Positions 24,401 through 39,400 of a stretch of 64,000 bases of DNA are shown here, one piece after another (position 1 is the first letter of the stretch; each line of letters starts with the position of its first letter). This stretch comes from Rhinopomastus cyanomelas (Eukaryota; Chordata; Aves; Bucerotiformes; Rhinopomastidae): contig VXBP01007596.1 of the NCBI GenBank assembly GCA_013400115.1, forward strand, positions 67,297-131,296, given 5' to 3'. The position numbers were made by a program, and so were the translations under genes. Below the pieces are notes generated by a model. It did no database searches, was not told where the DNA came from, and saw nothing but the letters and a program-made list of their open reading frames with translations.

Positions 24401-27400
24401 CTTCACAGGTTACAGCTTATTTAGGTTCTCTGCACTACTATGTGCACTGGAAGATACACAGTCGAGCAAAACGAAACTGAACACCAACCACCAAAGCAGC
24501 AAATATCAAAGTGAAAAATACCAACCAAAAGTCTACAGATTTCTCAAGTAAAAAACAAATTACACTTCCACTACCAAAACAATCAGAAGGGAAATCAACA
24601 CATAGATGTAAGCAAACCCAGAGCTGTCAAGGGAAAAAACACAGTATCTTCCCTGGATAGGAAATACTGACATTTATCCTTGCTGTTTGGGCAGGGGAGA
24701 GAGAGTGGAGAGAACTCCCTTACCTCGGGATGCAAGCAGGGTTCCACTGTGTTCGTATCAGAGGAACTTTCTCTCTGATGGTGTACTTTACAACAGCTCA
24801 TTTAAAATTACTTTTCCAAGACATTAGATTAATTGGCAAGAAGACAGAACCACAGAATGGTTTAGGTTGGAAGAGACCGCAGAGATCATCTAGTTCCAAC
24901 CTCCTGCTATGGGCAGAGACATGTCTCACCAGATCAGGTAGCCCAGAGCCCCATCCAACCCAGCCTTGAACACTTCCAGGGATGAAGTTGCCACAACCTC
25001 CCTGGGTACCCTGTTCCAGTGCCTCAGCACCTCACAGGGAGGAATTTCTTCCTTAAGTCTAATCTAAATCTCTCTTCTTTTAGTTTGAAACCATCCCCCT
25101 TGTCCTATCACTACAGTCCCTCATAAAAGGCTATTCCTGGAGCCCTCTTCAGGTGCTAGAAGACTGCTATAAGCTCCCCCCAGAACCTTCTTTGCTCCAG
25201 GCTGAACAGCCCCAACTCTATCAGCCTATCCCCATTGGAGAGGTGCAACAGCCTTCCAAGCACCCCTCTGGCCTCCTCTGGACTTGATCCAATGGTTCCA
25301 TGTCTTTCTTGTACTGGGGGGCTCCAGACCTGGATGCAGGACTCCAGGTGAGGTCCCATTAAGGAGAAAGCCTAGGTACTTAACTGAAGGCTGCGGGTTC
25401 TGCTACAACAGTCAGGCACCTAAGAGCCAGGGGATTTGTTTAATCTCAATCTTAATTATGAGCACCAGGCTTTTAACATAGTCCTAATTAATTTGGAAAG
25501 GATGAGTTTACCTTGAGCACACAAGGTAGGTCACTCAATCCACTGGAATTAAACTGGTTACTTATAACTAAGCACAAGACTAAAATGACTTTAAAAAATA
25601 ACCAGAAAAGATTAAAAAAAGGGGGAAAGTAAACTCAGGAGAGTCTGGTTTGTAGTTGGCCTCATTACAATGATTTAATTTGTGGAAAGGCTAAGCAGAT
25701 GAACACTAAGAACTGTAGCTAGCATTCCCAGGCAGGGCTGGTGTTAGGATAAAAACTCTTATTTCCGTGATACTGTGCAAGTATTTACAGAGTCTCCTAT
25801 TTAACAGTGCAGACTGCTGGTGCATCTCTGGGTTATGGACTGGAGAAACACCAGTTATTGCTATGGCAGCTCCTATCAGGCCCCACCTGGACAAGAACTA
25901 ATGAACATATTGAGGTGAAATTTTCTTCTACAAATTTTCAGCATTTTTATTATTAGTATAAATCTTAAACCAGTTCTGGATTAAAACATAAAAATAAATT
26001 TTAATAAGGGGCTGTTGTTTCTTCATTTAATCTTGAGAGATACACCCTCTCTGGACTGCAATTTATGTTGTGAAGGATGCTGCAAAACATTTGCAATGAT
26101 GCAATGCATAAAATTTCTGGAAGGGAAAAAGTACCTTATTAAAAATTATATGTAATATTAAAATGCATAGATTAACAGCAAGTTATTAACTGAGTTGTGG
26201 ATTCTCATGCTGATAACAACAGCCTCTCTCCATCTCCATTTACCAGTTACACTTTTACTGTTACGCCAATTAATTCGTACTTTTTTGTGGGCAATGAAAT
26301 CTCTCTTTTTTTTACACCTACAGAAAATATATGCAGAAAATAACACCCATGAAATAATACACATAAAATAGTACAAATAAAAGAAAATTGTTTTTTTAGA
26401 CTTGATAGTGGGAAGAATTTTTTCACAGAAAGGGTGGTCAGGCACTGGAACAGGCTTCCCAGGGAAGTGGTTAAGTCACCGTCCCTGGATGTGTTTAAAT
26501 ATGGTTTGGATGAGGTGTTGAGGGATGTGGTTTAGGGGTGAACTTGTAAGGGAGGGTAGATGGTTGGACTTGATGATCCCAGGGGTCTTTTCCAACCAGA
26601 GTAATTACAGAACATTAGAGATTGGAAAGGACCTCAAAAGATCATCTAGTCCAATCCCCCTGACACAGCAGGATCACCGAGACCAAGTCACACAGGAACA
26701 CATCCAGGCAGGTTTTAAATGTCTCCAGAGAAACAGACTCCACAACCCCTCTAGGCAGCCCTTTCCAGTGTTCTGGCACCCTCACTGGGAAGAAGTTTCT
26801 TCTCATACTGATGTGGAACTTCCTCTGTTCCAGCTCACACCCGTTGCCCCTTGTCCTATCACTAAATGCCACTGAGCAGAGCCTGGCTCCATCCTCCTGA
26901 CACCCACCCTTCACATATTTATCAACAGTAATGAGGTTCTGTGACTCTGTAATTCTGTGAAAATGCAGAATGCAATCATCCACAAAGGCTGGAATTGTTT
27001 AGGATAAAGTTCAGAACTGTTTTTCAAACACATAAGAAGTCATGAAGGGCCAAGGGAAAAAAATAACTAGCCCACACCAAGCCCTCAACATCTTGGAAAA
27101 AGAAAAAGAGAAGTTTCCTGTTCAATGGTAATCAAGTTCCTGTCAAATCTTCTGGAAAGGTTCACAATGAGTTTTGCTCGGTTGCTCAAGTACAATCCAC
27201 CTTAACGCAGTATTTGCATTTGATCAGGTCTGTCTTCCTGAACTCATAACAACATGGTTGTGCAGAACCTAAAACAGGTCAGCTGTGGTTGTTATAAAGC
27301 TAGGAAGAAACAGAAAATTAGCCACAAGCTTTCCACTAGTCCTTGTACATATGCAATGGTGACCTTCTCAAGAGACTATTTTGGCCCTTTGTCAATCAAA

Positions 27401-30400
27401 TCAGTTATTGCAGGGAAAAAAAACCCCAAAACCTGAAAAAGACTAGGAGAGAGCTTTTAGTACCCCCCCCCACACCTAAATCACTCTTTTAAAGCATTAT
27501 GGTAGCACTACTCAACCTAAAAACAGCATTTCAGAGGCAGAGAGATTTGCCTGTCCTTACAGAGGCTAGGTTTGACCTTAGAACCCTATTCAGAGTTCAG
27601 CTCTGAATAGATCTAAAACAAACCCAGAAATCCCCAAAAGAGCTGTTACTACTACTAGAGGGTTCTCAAAAGCTGTATTAATGGATCAGTGAGGAGACAG
27701 AAAAGATTCCCTTCACACAGCAGATGTAGCAAGGGTTCATTCAGTCTCATTCATAGATCAAAAAGCCCCTGGCTGACTCCAAGGAAGTCACAAGCATTTT
27801 GCCATCAGCAGGCAGTAACAGATGAACAAACAGGAGTTTGAGTCATTGGGAATGAACTAACCTTTCCTAAATGAAACAGCTGCTCACCTTGGACAATAGG
27901 TAAACAATGGGAATTAGAAGAGTCTCTAGCCACTCTGGACGACTATTATTTGGTTCCTGAAAATCCTCAAGTATCTTTCAAAAACACTGAAATGTTAGAA
28001 CAGTGAAATACCAACCTGATATTTAAAAGCACTTCAAATCATAAAAGTGAGTTTCCTTCATGAAAGGGAACTATTCTCATTCTTGCTTGAAAAATGTTGC
28101 CTTCTTAGCTCTAAGCTTATCATCTGGTTTATCTGGAGAACTTACTCTTCTTGTTTTGGTGGCTGTTATTTGAGAACAATGTTCTCACAGCTAGAGAGGG
28201 AGGTACTGCATTATTAAGAAAGCTGTCAACTTATAAACGAAAGTCACCACAATATTAATGAGCAGAGGGAAAAAAGTAGTTGTTTTGGATTCCCTCCACC
28301 CTCCTCACTTTGTTCATGCTTAGTTTCACCTGTTTCAATACCACAATCAAGTTCAAAGCTGAATCTCAGTTCTTCCAGGAGCCTTTCATGGAGCAACCAA
28401 ATTTTAGGGTCACAGTTACAGATGGTAAATTACCAAAAAAGTCAAAGAGAGAGAGTGAAAAATCAGAATTGTTGGGGGCTGAAGAGCTCCCAATCCAGAG
28501 GCTCAGCTCTAGTTTCCTTTTCCACTGCTTATCTGACTGTACCTTGTAGTGCGTTTGTTGATACTGTGGGCGTTCCTGCAAGCAATGTCTACTTGCATGA
28601 AGCACAATTACTTCAGCCATTAAAAAAAATTCTGAAGCCACAATTGAAAAGCATCAAACAAGGAAAAAAAAAATCAGGATCCCCCTGTTGCACAACCCTG
28701 ATCACAGAACCATAGAATGCACTGGGCTGGAAAGGACCCTTAGAAGTCATCTAGTCCAACCCCCCTGCAGTAAGCAGGGACATCTCTTGCTAGATCAGGT
28801 TGCTCAGAGCCCCATCAAGCCTGACCTTGAATGTCTCCAGGGATGGGCCCTCAACCATCTCTCTGGGCAACCTGTTCCAGTGATCCACCAGCTCACTGTA
28901 AAGAGCACAATACAGTACTCATCTTCAGCACAGTACTTACCTGCTGTCTGCTGCAGACTATTTGCTTCTTAGTCTAGTGCTTAAGGTCAACAGGATGTCC
29001 CTACTCCTCAACACGAAACACAGACTGAGATAGAACTTGGCCACACCATCACACAACAGAATTCTTCTGATTTCTGGGCTGGCCATATTGCATGACTGTA
29101 TTTACCTACAGTAATTGTTCAACTACTGCTCCTATTTTTTCTATACATAGAATTACAGAATCACAGGGTTAGAAAGGACCTCCAAAACTCATCTAGTTCA
29201 ACCCCCTGCAACAAACACGGACATCACTCAACAGAACAGCCTGCCCAGAGCCCCATCAAGCCTGACCTTGAATGGCTCCAGCAACGGGGCCTCCACCACC
29301 TCTGAAGGCAACCTCTTCCAGGGATTCACCACCCTCAGATTCAAGAACTTTTTCCTGATATCTAACCTACATCTACCCTTTTCTAGCCTCAAACTATGAC
29401 CCCTCATCCTATTGTTCCCTGTCCTACTGAACAGTTCTTGTCCAACCTTCTGGTAGGCCACTTTGAGGGACTGGAAGGTTGCTATGAGGTCCTCCTGAAG
29501 TCTTCTCCTCTTCAGGCTGGACAACCCCAACCCTCTCAGCTGTCCTCATAAGAGAGGTGGTTCCAGCCCTCTGAGCATTTTCGTGGCCTCTTCTGGATCC
29601 ACTCCAACAGGTTCCTGTCCTTCTTGTGTTGGGGACTCCAGAGCTGAATGCAAGACTCCATGTGAGGTGTCATCAGAGCAGAGCAGAGAGGCAGAATCAC
29701 CTCTCTTGATCTGCTGGCCATGGATGCAGTTGGCCTCCTGGGCCATCTGCAACTGTGTAAGTGGATCAGTGAGTCCCTTTGGTGCTTCACTGATAAATAC
29801 CTGCTTGGGTTAGTCATCAATTATCTCTCCCAACTCACAATAACATTGTTCAAAAAAATAATACAAGTAAAAATATTTAATTTTTCTGCTTGGAACTGCA
29901 CTTAAGCCATTGCTGTAACACATCAATAACAGCCAACAAGGAGGCACTGCAAGACTGTGTGATTTTTCCTTCCCTTGATACAGCATGGCCTCAGAAAACC
30001 ACCAACTGATAACACTTGTATTAGAAGGCCTTTCAGTAACATGGCAACAGCAAAGGTGAACGCTGAAGTGGCCTTGTGGCAGATACACTCCTCACTCCAG
30101 TCACACCTTCTGGATTACCTGGTTTCTCAGTACATTTGAATATGACTCTAACTGGTTTTGTGATCCTCCAAGATGAGAATCTGCAGAGGAACCTTAGCAA
30201 TAAGGAGGATTTGGTACTTAAGCAGGTGCTGTTCTACTTTTACAACAATGGCTCCAACTGCCAGGGTTTTTTAAGTGCCAGAAGAGGTCTAGCTAGCACT
30301 CCTCTCCATTTATTTACAGCAATCCTTACGGTTACTCAATTCCATTCCTGTCCAACGATGCCCTTTTACATTTTTATGAGGATAGACTGAGGGAATTGGG

Positions 30401-33400
30401 GCTGTTCAGTCATAGAATATTACGGATTGGAAGGGACCTCAAAATATCATCTAGTCCAATCCCCCCCGGCAACAGCAGGATCACCTGGACCAAGTCACAC
30501 AGGAACACATCCAGGCAGGTCTTGAACATCTCCAGTGAAGTAGACTCTACAACCACCAGTCTGGAGAAGAGAAGGCTCCCAGGTGACCTTATNCATCCCT
30601 AGTGATTTTATGATTCTATGATTCTACGAATATCTGCCAGTTTCCCAAAACATATCAAGGGAGACAACTTCTCTCCCATGTTCTTGCTTTCATCATCAAT
30701 TCCATCTTGCAGTCAACCTGAAGGCAAAATGCTTTACAGAACGTTAATCAAACCTCCTCACACTCACACCTGCAGTCACAGCAAACCATTTAAACAAATA
30801 CTCAAAACACTTGATTTTGGATCTGTGAAGTTTGAATTTCTGATGTTCATTTATTGGGAACAACAGGAAGTATTGTGGACAGGATCTTAAAAAAAAAACC
30901 CCAAACACATTGAAGTGATTTAGGAGCTTCCATGCCAGCAATGTACAGTGAAGTCTGAACTCCTGCACCTCTACTTTCATATCTATTTTGCAGGGCTAAA
31001 AGCCTTTGTGTAATCTTCGATGGTTGCACTCTTAATGCCAGAGAGAGCAGTGCAACAGTGCAGCAAGTTACAAAGAACCAGGCCAGTATCACTGCTGACC
31101 CAGTTTCACACAAGCCTGCTCACACTCGGAAATGTCTAATATTTGTACTGGATAAAGTGTCGTGGTGGGTTCAGGACCACAATTCAATATCAAAGAAAGG
31201 AAAGCAAAGCAGTGAGGTCTCAGTGGCATCTCAGATAAAATTCACCAGACAACTGATGGCTTAGGGAAACTCCAGAAAGGTTTATTAACACTAACTATAT
31301 ACAGAAAAGGTTATGCAAGTCGGTGCATACAAACTGTGTCATTAATGCCCTCACAGAACCTGAGAAAATAGAATGGGAAACCACTCCAGTTTGGGCCTTG
31401 GATCTTCTTCCAATTTAGAGACCTGGGAAGGAAAGCATGTCAGTCCNNNNNNNNNNNNNNNNNNNNNNNNNNNNNNNNNNNNNNNNNNNNNNNNNNNNNN
31501 NNNNNNNNNNNNNNNNNNNNNNNNNNNNNNNNNNNNNNNNNNNNNNNNNNNNNNNNNNNNNNNNNNNNNNNNNNNNNNNNNNNNNNNNNNNNNNNNNNNN
31601 NNNNNNNNNNNNNNNNNNNNNNNNNNNNNNNNNNNNNNNNNNNNNNNNNNNNNNNNNNNNNNNNNNNNNNNNNNNNNNNNNNNNNNNNNNNNNNNNNNNN
31701 NNNNNNNNNNNNNNNNNNNNNNNNNNNNNNNNNNNNNNNNNNNNNNNNNNNNNNNNNNNNNNNNNNNNNNNNNNNNNNNNNNNNNNNNNNNNNNNNNNNN
31801 NNNNNNNNNNNNNNNNNNNNNNNNNNNNNNNNNNNNNNNNNNNNNNNNNNNNNNNNNNNNNNNNNNNNNNNNNNNNNNNNNNNNNNNNNNNNNNNNTTCC
31901 CGGGGCGGTGGGGGGGGCGCTCCCTTCAGGGCCAAAGCCCACGAAAAAAAGCGCGAAACAAAGACCCTGCCCCGGTTTTTTATAGGCTCCCCCAGCCCGC
32001 CTTTCAGGGGCGGTCACAGGACAGACGCTTCCGGGAAAGGGGCCTGAGACCTGTGCAACCGGGAGCAGGGCCCCCAGAACACAACAAAACTTTTCTTCCT
32101 CATGAAAGCACTTCTACAGGTTCTAGCAGTTCTCAAACTGCAACAAGTGTATTTAACCACCCTGAATGGAATAGCACAGTCTAATGCACAATCGCACGCT
32201 GCCCTGAGGACACCTTTTAGCAGATCCAGGAATACACAGAGTTTAAACCGCCCTGATTACAACGTGATTCTGCCTCTGGTCTCTTGAAATATTTAAATCA
32301 AAAGAGAAGTTTTGCTTTATTCTCAGGATGTAAAAATGTAGCCTGATCTTTACCATATATATGCATTTTGCTGTGCTTCCAGCTAGGAAACGATTCGCAC
32401 ATCAAAACTTCACTCAGTGGAACGAAGATGGTTTTCTCCTTTCTTTTTAGCACTTCAGCAGATTCTGTCAATCTGTAAATTAAACTGGAACAGAATACGT
32501 GCTGTATTTTTGCGGGTTTTTTTAAGCGCTCATAAATAAAATCGTAGTTCTTGGCTAGGGTTTTCTGTGGTTTGGCGTTCTGGGGCTTGGGCACTTCTGC
32601 TTCACACATATCAACACAACCTATCACAGAATCATTCAGGTCGGAAAAGACCCCGAGATCATCAAGGCCAACCAAGAACCCCACTCTACCAAGGTCCCCA
32701 TTAGATCAGATCTCTAAGCACCACATCTAAACCATCTTTAAACGCATACAGGGATTCCACTCCCTCCCTGGGCAGCCTGTTCCAAGGCCTGACCACTCTG
32801 TCAGTGGAAAAAAGTGTTTCCTCATGTCCAGGCTAACTCTTCCCCTATGCAGCTTGAGGACGGTCCTTCATATGCTGTGAGAAGAGACTAGCACCCACCA
32901 CTCTACAATGTCCTTTCAGGTAGCTGTAGAGGGTGAGAAGATCTCAGCCTCCTTTTCCTCAGGCTAACCAGCCCCAGCTCCCTCAGCCACTCCTCATCAG
33001 ACTTGTTGTCTAGGTCCTTCACCGGCTTTGCTGCCTTCCTTTGGACCCACCCTAACACCTCAATGTCCTTCTAGAATTGAGGCTGCCAAAATCTGATCCC
33101 AGTACTCAAAGTGCGGCCTTATCAGTACCAGCAAGTCGTGCAACTGACTCAACACTGGGACAAGGAAATAGGGCACCCCCTGTCCTCGAAAACAGCACCT
33201 TCCTCACACACACAGGAGAATGCTGAAGCATTTCTTGAAACAGAGCCTTTCAGTGAGTACACAAACTAATAACCTCCCAAGGACGTTTACGTGCCTGAAC
33301 AAACCACGCTCCACTAGTAGCATTTTACAAAGACAATCTAGAGCTGACGGACGAGAAATCACCTGCACACACACAATTCAAAATTACCTCATGAGCAGGT

Positions 33401-36400
33401 AAGCTCAATATCAAACACAAACTTCTGAATCCACAAGTCATTGACCTGGAACAACCATGGTGTGAACTGCTTGACCCTTTTCATAGTGCTAAAACTGGGA
33501 CCACCAGTGCACTGATTCTTCATACGAAATACCTCTGGTTTAATCCAGGAGGAAAAAACCAAACAAGCAGAAATGGGAACAGATGACATCTGCCAGCAGG
33601 AAGGAGAGACTCAATACTGTCCTAATGTGAAGATTTCCAAGGCAACAGCTAATGCGTTTGTTAACGCCAGCACTCAGTCATGCATCTCTGTTGTAAGCAC
33701 TGATGTGTGTGAAACACTAACCTTCATCACTTCAACCTGCAGGTCCTCGTTGAGTGAAGGAGTCACTTTGACGGCGTTCAGCATCTGATTAAGCAACTGC
33801 TTGTCATCTGAGTCTGTTTCCACGGATACAAACCTCTCATCAGAGAGCAGCTTCTGCAGAGAGAAAATGGCAATGTACAGGTTGAGATAAAACTGCCTCT
33901 GCCCAGTTCTGCCCTAAACTGCTACCTGTTAGTCCCTGGCACTACAGCAGCATCATTTTCTCTGCACAAATTTCAGTTTGCTACAACAATATAAAATACA
34001 GAAGTCCAGCAAAACTGGGAGACCTGTGCCATGAAGAGGGGATAGTTAACATCTTTGGAACCAGCTGTCAATTGAGCATCATCGCTCCCCATCTCACCTC
34101 TCCAGTGTCCAGAAGAAAGCAGAGATCAGTGATTGATGCAAGAGGCGATAAACTACTCCAAGTAATGCTTTCCAACATTTCACAAATGGAGACAGGCTGC
34201 AACCCTCCCACCCCTCTCAAATCCAGAAAACAACAATAGAGGCCCTGCATTCAGACTAGGATTCTGTCCTCAAACTAGTGCTATCAGATACCCTGACTAC
34301 CAAGATAATAATCTAACTACAGAATCATTTAGGTTGGAAAAGACCCTTGAGGTAATAAAGTCCAACCACTGACCTGACTGCAGCAAGCCCACCACTAAAC
34401 CATATCTATGTGACTTTTAAGCACATTCAGAGATCACGTCAGCTATCATCCCACTCACTTCTATAGGGCAGAGAGCACAAGCAGTGTGGAGGTGGCACTT
34501 AGCACTAACGAGATGTATTTTACGTTATTCAGAAGCTGACTAATAATGGACTTCATCAAGAGAGTCCTGTTAACATGCGACTGGCACGAGGATCACAAAC
34601 ATACATGAGAGTGCACTCAAGACAGAATTTCAGAGGTCCCTGCTAACATCTACCATCCTGTGATTCTGTGACCTACTTTTGGGAAGTTCAAGTTGTCCTT
34701 CATCACACTTTTGTTGTTTATCCTATTTTCGACCTAACTCCATGGAACCAGTTATGTGATTTGTTTCATTTTATCTTAGGCTGAGTGTTCCCAAAGAAGC
34801 AATACTATCGTGGACACTGAGTCACTTATAATTCCTCCACTATTCTTGGTTGATCATCTTTATGAAGTTCTTCTGACAGGCAAATCTGCACCGATACAAG
34901 GGCAGACATACATTCAGTTCCACTAGCCTACTGCTGCTTTCACTTAAAGAGCAACCCACACCTCTTAACCCTCATGTACTTGAAACACATGGTGCAGGCA
35001 CGGAGCAGGACCATAGTATTATGCTGCAAGAAGGTGATAAGTGTCTTCTGGCACAGCTCAGTAATGACAAGAATCCTTCAGAAAGTACTTTTTTCCCTTA
35101 GCCATGCTGCACCCCAACATGGGGAACTCTCAAATGCCTCACACCTCCCATGCTGAATTAAGTTAATTTGAATAATGTACTTGCATCTCTACACTCCCAA
35201 AACAACTTCATGCTTGCTGCTGGAGGAATACATTTCTATTTGGAAGGTGGAGTCATGCATTTCACACCTCAGTGGTGTACCAGTCTTTAATACCACTAGC
35301 ATCACCCTAGCGTGAAGGCTGATCACTAGGATGGGTGAAGGATGAGCAGTAGCCTACTCATTTGTCCAATTAAAAGAAAGGGAAACTGGTTTAGTTTTTA
35401 TATTGTCAAGCCTGATAGAGCCCTTTTTGTTTCTTGTTCAGCACTGCTGTTTCCTTTTGCAGTTTAATAAACTTCCCTGTTAGATGCTACTCCTACTGTT
35501 CTTGGAGTACCAAAAATCCTAAAAAAGTGGCCACACACAGAATGCAGCTCCCATATCCTTTATGAACCTTTCCAGCTTTAAAGCACCAGTCCTCTCTACT
35601 AATTAAAGAAAAGGGCAAGACTGGACTCAGCTGAGTTTCTAAAATGTTAAGCAGGACACAGAACTACTGGAAAGAGTCCAGCGCAGAGCCACAAAGATGA
35701 TGAAGGCAGTGGAACACCTCCCTTATGGGGAAAGGCTGAGGGAACGGGGTCACTTTAGCTTGGAGGAGATGAGGCTGAGGAGTGACCTGATTAATGTTGA
35801 TAAATATGTGAAGGGTGGGTGTCAGGAGGAGGGAGCCAGGCTCTGCTCAGTGGCATCTAGTGATAGGACAAGGGTCAGCTGGAACATAGGAGGTTCCACA
35901 TCAATATCAGAAGGAACTTCTTCCCAGTGAGGGTGATAGAGCACTGGAAGGGGCTGTCCTGGGGGGGTGTGGAGTCTCCTTCTCTGGAGACACTTAAAAA
36001 AACCACCTGGATGTGTTCCTGTGCAACTTGGTCTAGGTGATCCTGCTCTGGCAGGGGGATTGGACAAATGATCTTTTGAGGCCCCTTCCAATCCCTAATG
36101 TTCTGTGATTCTGTGAAGACTGTCTTTGTGTGGCACAGGAACACACCATGCTCCCATTTCAGCACAGAAAGCCATGAACTCCTACCTATCCACACAAACT
36201 TCTAGTTCCTACACAATAACCAGCCTTTAACTGCATCCTGACTTCAGAGCACTGTTGTAGAAACACGAATATGATTGTTAGATCCAGGCAAGGACAGACA
36301 TTTTCTCTGTAGCATTTTTCACAAGACAAAGTATAGATTTCCTTCACACCCCCTGAAACCCACTATAAAACACACATCCACTCTAAAACCATACCTGCAT

Positions 36401-39400
36401 CCCTGCTAAAGCCTGCTGTGCCAACTTCATGCTCTTTGATTCCAGAGCCAGTTGCAGAGGAAGGAGACACTTCTCCCTGAGGAAAAAATGAATAAATTAA
36501 AAAAAAGTGAGAAGGAACAACCTAACTACAAAGATTCAAAGGACCAAGTTCAAGAAGAGCTGTATCATTTCCAGTACAATAACACTTGTGTACAGTAATC
36601 AGGGAGATGTGAACACTGTGAAGCACTTTAACCCTCTAAAGTCGTATTTCTTCAGATACTGCTGAGAATGGTCTTTCAATTGAAATGTCACAAAACACTT
36701 CCCAGTCCTTTGTGGAAAACACAAAGGAGGGACTCAAAGATTATGAGTGGTCCTTCATCTCAGTGTGACAGATGCTACACCTCAGTCACTTACTTTCTGT
36801 TTAATATTCAAGTAGCCAGAAAACAGGTTTAATAATCCACTTTCTCTAAGTCAAGTTTTGGTCTGCGGCCTCCTCTGGAATGTGCCTTGTCATGTTAGCT
36901 CCCAAAATTATAAACCACGTAGACAAAAGGAAATGAGCTCTACTAAGTTTGGTTTATGCTTGAATTGGCATGAGCTACAACTATGAATAATGTACTTTGA
37001 TTAGAGAATAACACTTAAAAAAACCACTTTTAAAAATCATTAATTAGGATATTATTTTAGATGATTTTGACTCAGTGCCTGGGTACTGTACCATTTTTAT
37101 TTGGTGACCAAACCAAACAGTGCCTGGAACTGTGACTTCTCTCTTTACAATTTGCTCCATATCAGCGAAAGGCTGAAGCAGCTGACGAGCAACTAGTAAC
37201 CACAAGCCCTTCAGCAAATCTTCCCAGTTGGCAGGAAACTCATTCTTGATTAGAGATACTCAGCCCCTATCCCAACTGCAGTCTCTCTGAAGGTTTGCAA
37301 TGTTTCAGTAGGTCACATACCACAAGAACTTATTGGTACAGAGTCTATTTTTGCATTTATAGATGCACTTGTTACTGAAAACCGCTCTGTGCCAGCCTCC
37401 AAGAGCCTTCGTTCTCCCAGTGTCTGCCCTGCACCCCGAGGAGTCCTCTTCGAATTGTATTTTCTCTTCATGGAGACAAGGTAAGGAGGAAGGGGAAACA
37501 ACCAGCTGAGGCTTTTCTTACTCAGTTTGAAACCAAAAAGCCCCATCTTGTTCCTTCTGGAGTGTTCTTCTTTGTAAAGTTTTAATGCATTCAAACACAA
37601 ACCCTTTGTCTTTTCAAAGCAGTCAAAGATGTTCTGGAGAAAAGGAGGCTGAGAGGAGATCTTAATGGTCTTTACAACTACCTGAAAGGAGGTTGCAGAT
37701 AGGTGCAGGTCAGTCTCTTCTCCCAAGTCACTAGTGACAGAACAAGAAGAAATGCCCTCAAGTTGTGTAGTTTAAAGGTTTAGACTGGACATTAGGAAAA
37801 CTTTCTTCCCAACAGAGCAGTCAGGGATTGGAACAGGCTGTCCAGGGACAGGGTAGAGTTGCTGTCCTTGGAGGCGGTAAAAGACCGAGTAGATGTGTCC
37901 CTGAGGTTTAGTGGGCAAGGAGGAGTTGAGTTGACGGTGGGACCGGAGATCTTGCAGGGCTCTTCCAACCTTGATGATTCTAAGATTCTATGTTTAATTT
38001 CTAAAAATACCAGAATGAAGAGTTTTGTCTCTTTTGCTCCCGTGAGCTGCCTTTGATCTGAATTCCCTTATTTGCAGTTGACCCAATGATAGTTTATTTG
38101 CCCCAAAGCATATATTTGCCTAAAACTATGTAAAAGTATTTACTATCTCTCCTACAACTCTACAGGTTCCAAGTTGTGACAAAAATGAAAAATCTGTAGT
38201 AGAATAGCACCAATATTCTGCTTTTTTCACAAATTCTCCCTTCATAACCAGCTAAGGAGAAGCCCTAGGTTAGAGCAGCAGTGATTACTGGAGTTTTAGA
38301 CATGTCATCATAGCTTTCTTATCACTCAACCATTAAGGTTGGAAAGCACCTCCAAGATTATCAAGTGCAACCTTCAACCCAACGCCTCCATCAGCACTAG
38401 GCCATGTCCCAAAGTGCTACATCTACTTACCTTTTGAACACCTCCAGAGATGTGGACTCCACCACTTCCCTGGGCAGCCTGTTCCAATGTTTAACTACTC
38501 TTTCACGCAATAAATTTTTCCTCATTTTCAATCTGAATTTCCCTGGTGCAGCTTGTGGCCATTCCTTTTTGTCCTGTCAGCAGTTACTTGGGGGAAGAGG
38601 CTAACACTGGCTTTGCAGCCTCCTCTTCTTGATGCTAAACAATCCCAACTCCCTCAGCCTCTCCCCATCAGACGTGTTCTCCAATCCCTTCACCAGCTTT
38701 GTTGCCCTTCCCTGTCCTCACTCCAACACCTACATGTCTTTTTACACTGTGGTGTCCCAAACTGGGCACAGAATATACCTGAAGTCATTCTTTGCAACAT
38801 TCTGCCCATAACCTATCAGCCTTCCTCTGAAACTGGCAGCCTTTGCCAACCTGAAATTGCCTCTAAAAAACTTCACTGGAGATTCCCTAACACTGGCCAC
38901 TTCAGCTCTGGGTAACCTAGCTTAGAACTCCTCCGGTGGTTCCTGCTTGCAGAAGGGTCCACTCTGAGATAACAACTCCGTCTTGGGGGCGATTAATTGT
39001 TAGTCCTTTCTCTCCACCTTTCTTAAAAAAACAAAAAGCACAAATCACAAGCTACCCCAAGGGACACAAATCTACTTTTTGTCCTTCTTTGCAACCTCTT
39101 CCTTTAATGATCTGAAAGTCACAGACCTGGAAGTCACAAGCCCAGCTCAGTTAAGCAATCTAACACGTGTAGTACTTGATGTCTTGAGACGTGCGGTTGT
39201 CTTGAGAACGTGCAGGCCTGCCAAAGAGGGATCTGGGAGTACTGGTAGACAATTGGTTGAGCAGCAGCTAGCAGTGTGCCCAGGTCATCTGGAAGGCCAA
39301 TGGCATCCTGGCTTGTATCAGAAATAGAGTGGCCAACAGGACTAGGGACATAATTCTTCCGCTGTACTGGTGAGGTGAGGCCTCACCTTGAGTACTGGGG

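Larger units (their letters stand above)
18537..33721 (-). other. ARFGEF3 intron 4
   Basis: A 15-kb intron with both assembly gaps, about eleven CR1 pieces and the LTR-like block. I see nothing in 20520-21380, 22820-23980, 25370-26390 and 26970-28700 beyond AT-rich intron and a short C-run (about 27464). Confidence 0.8.
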
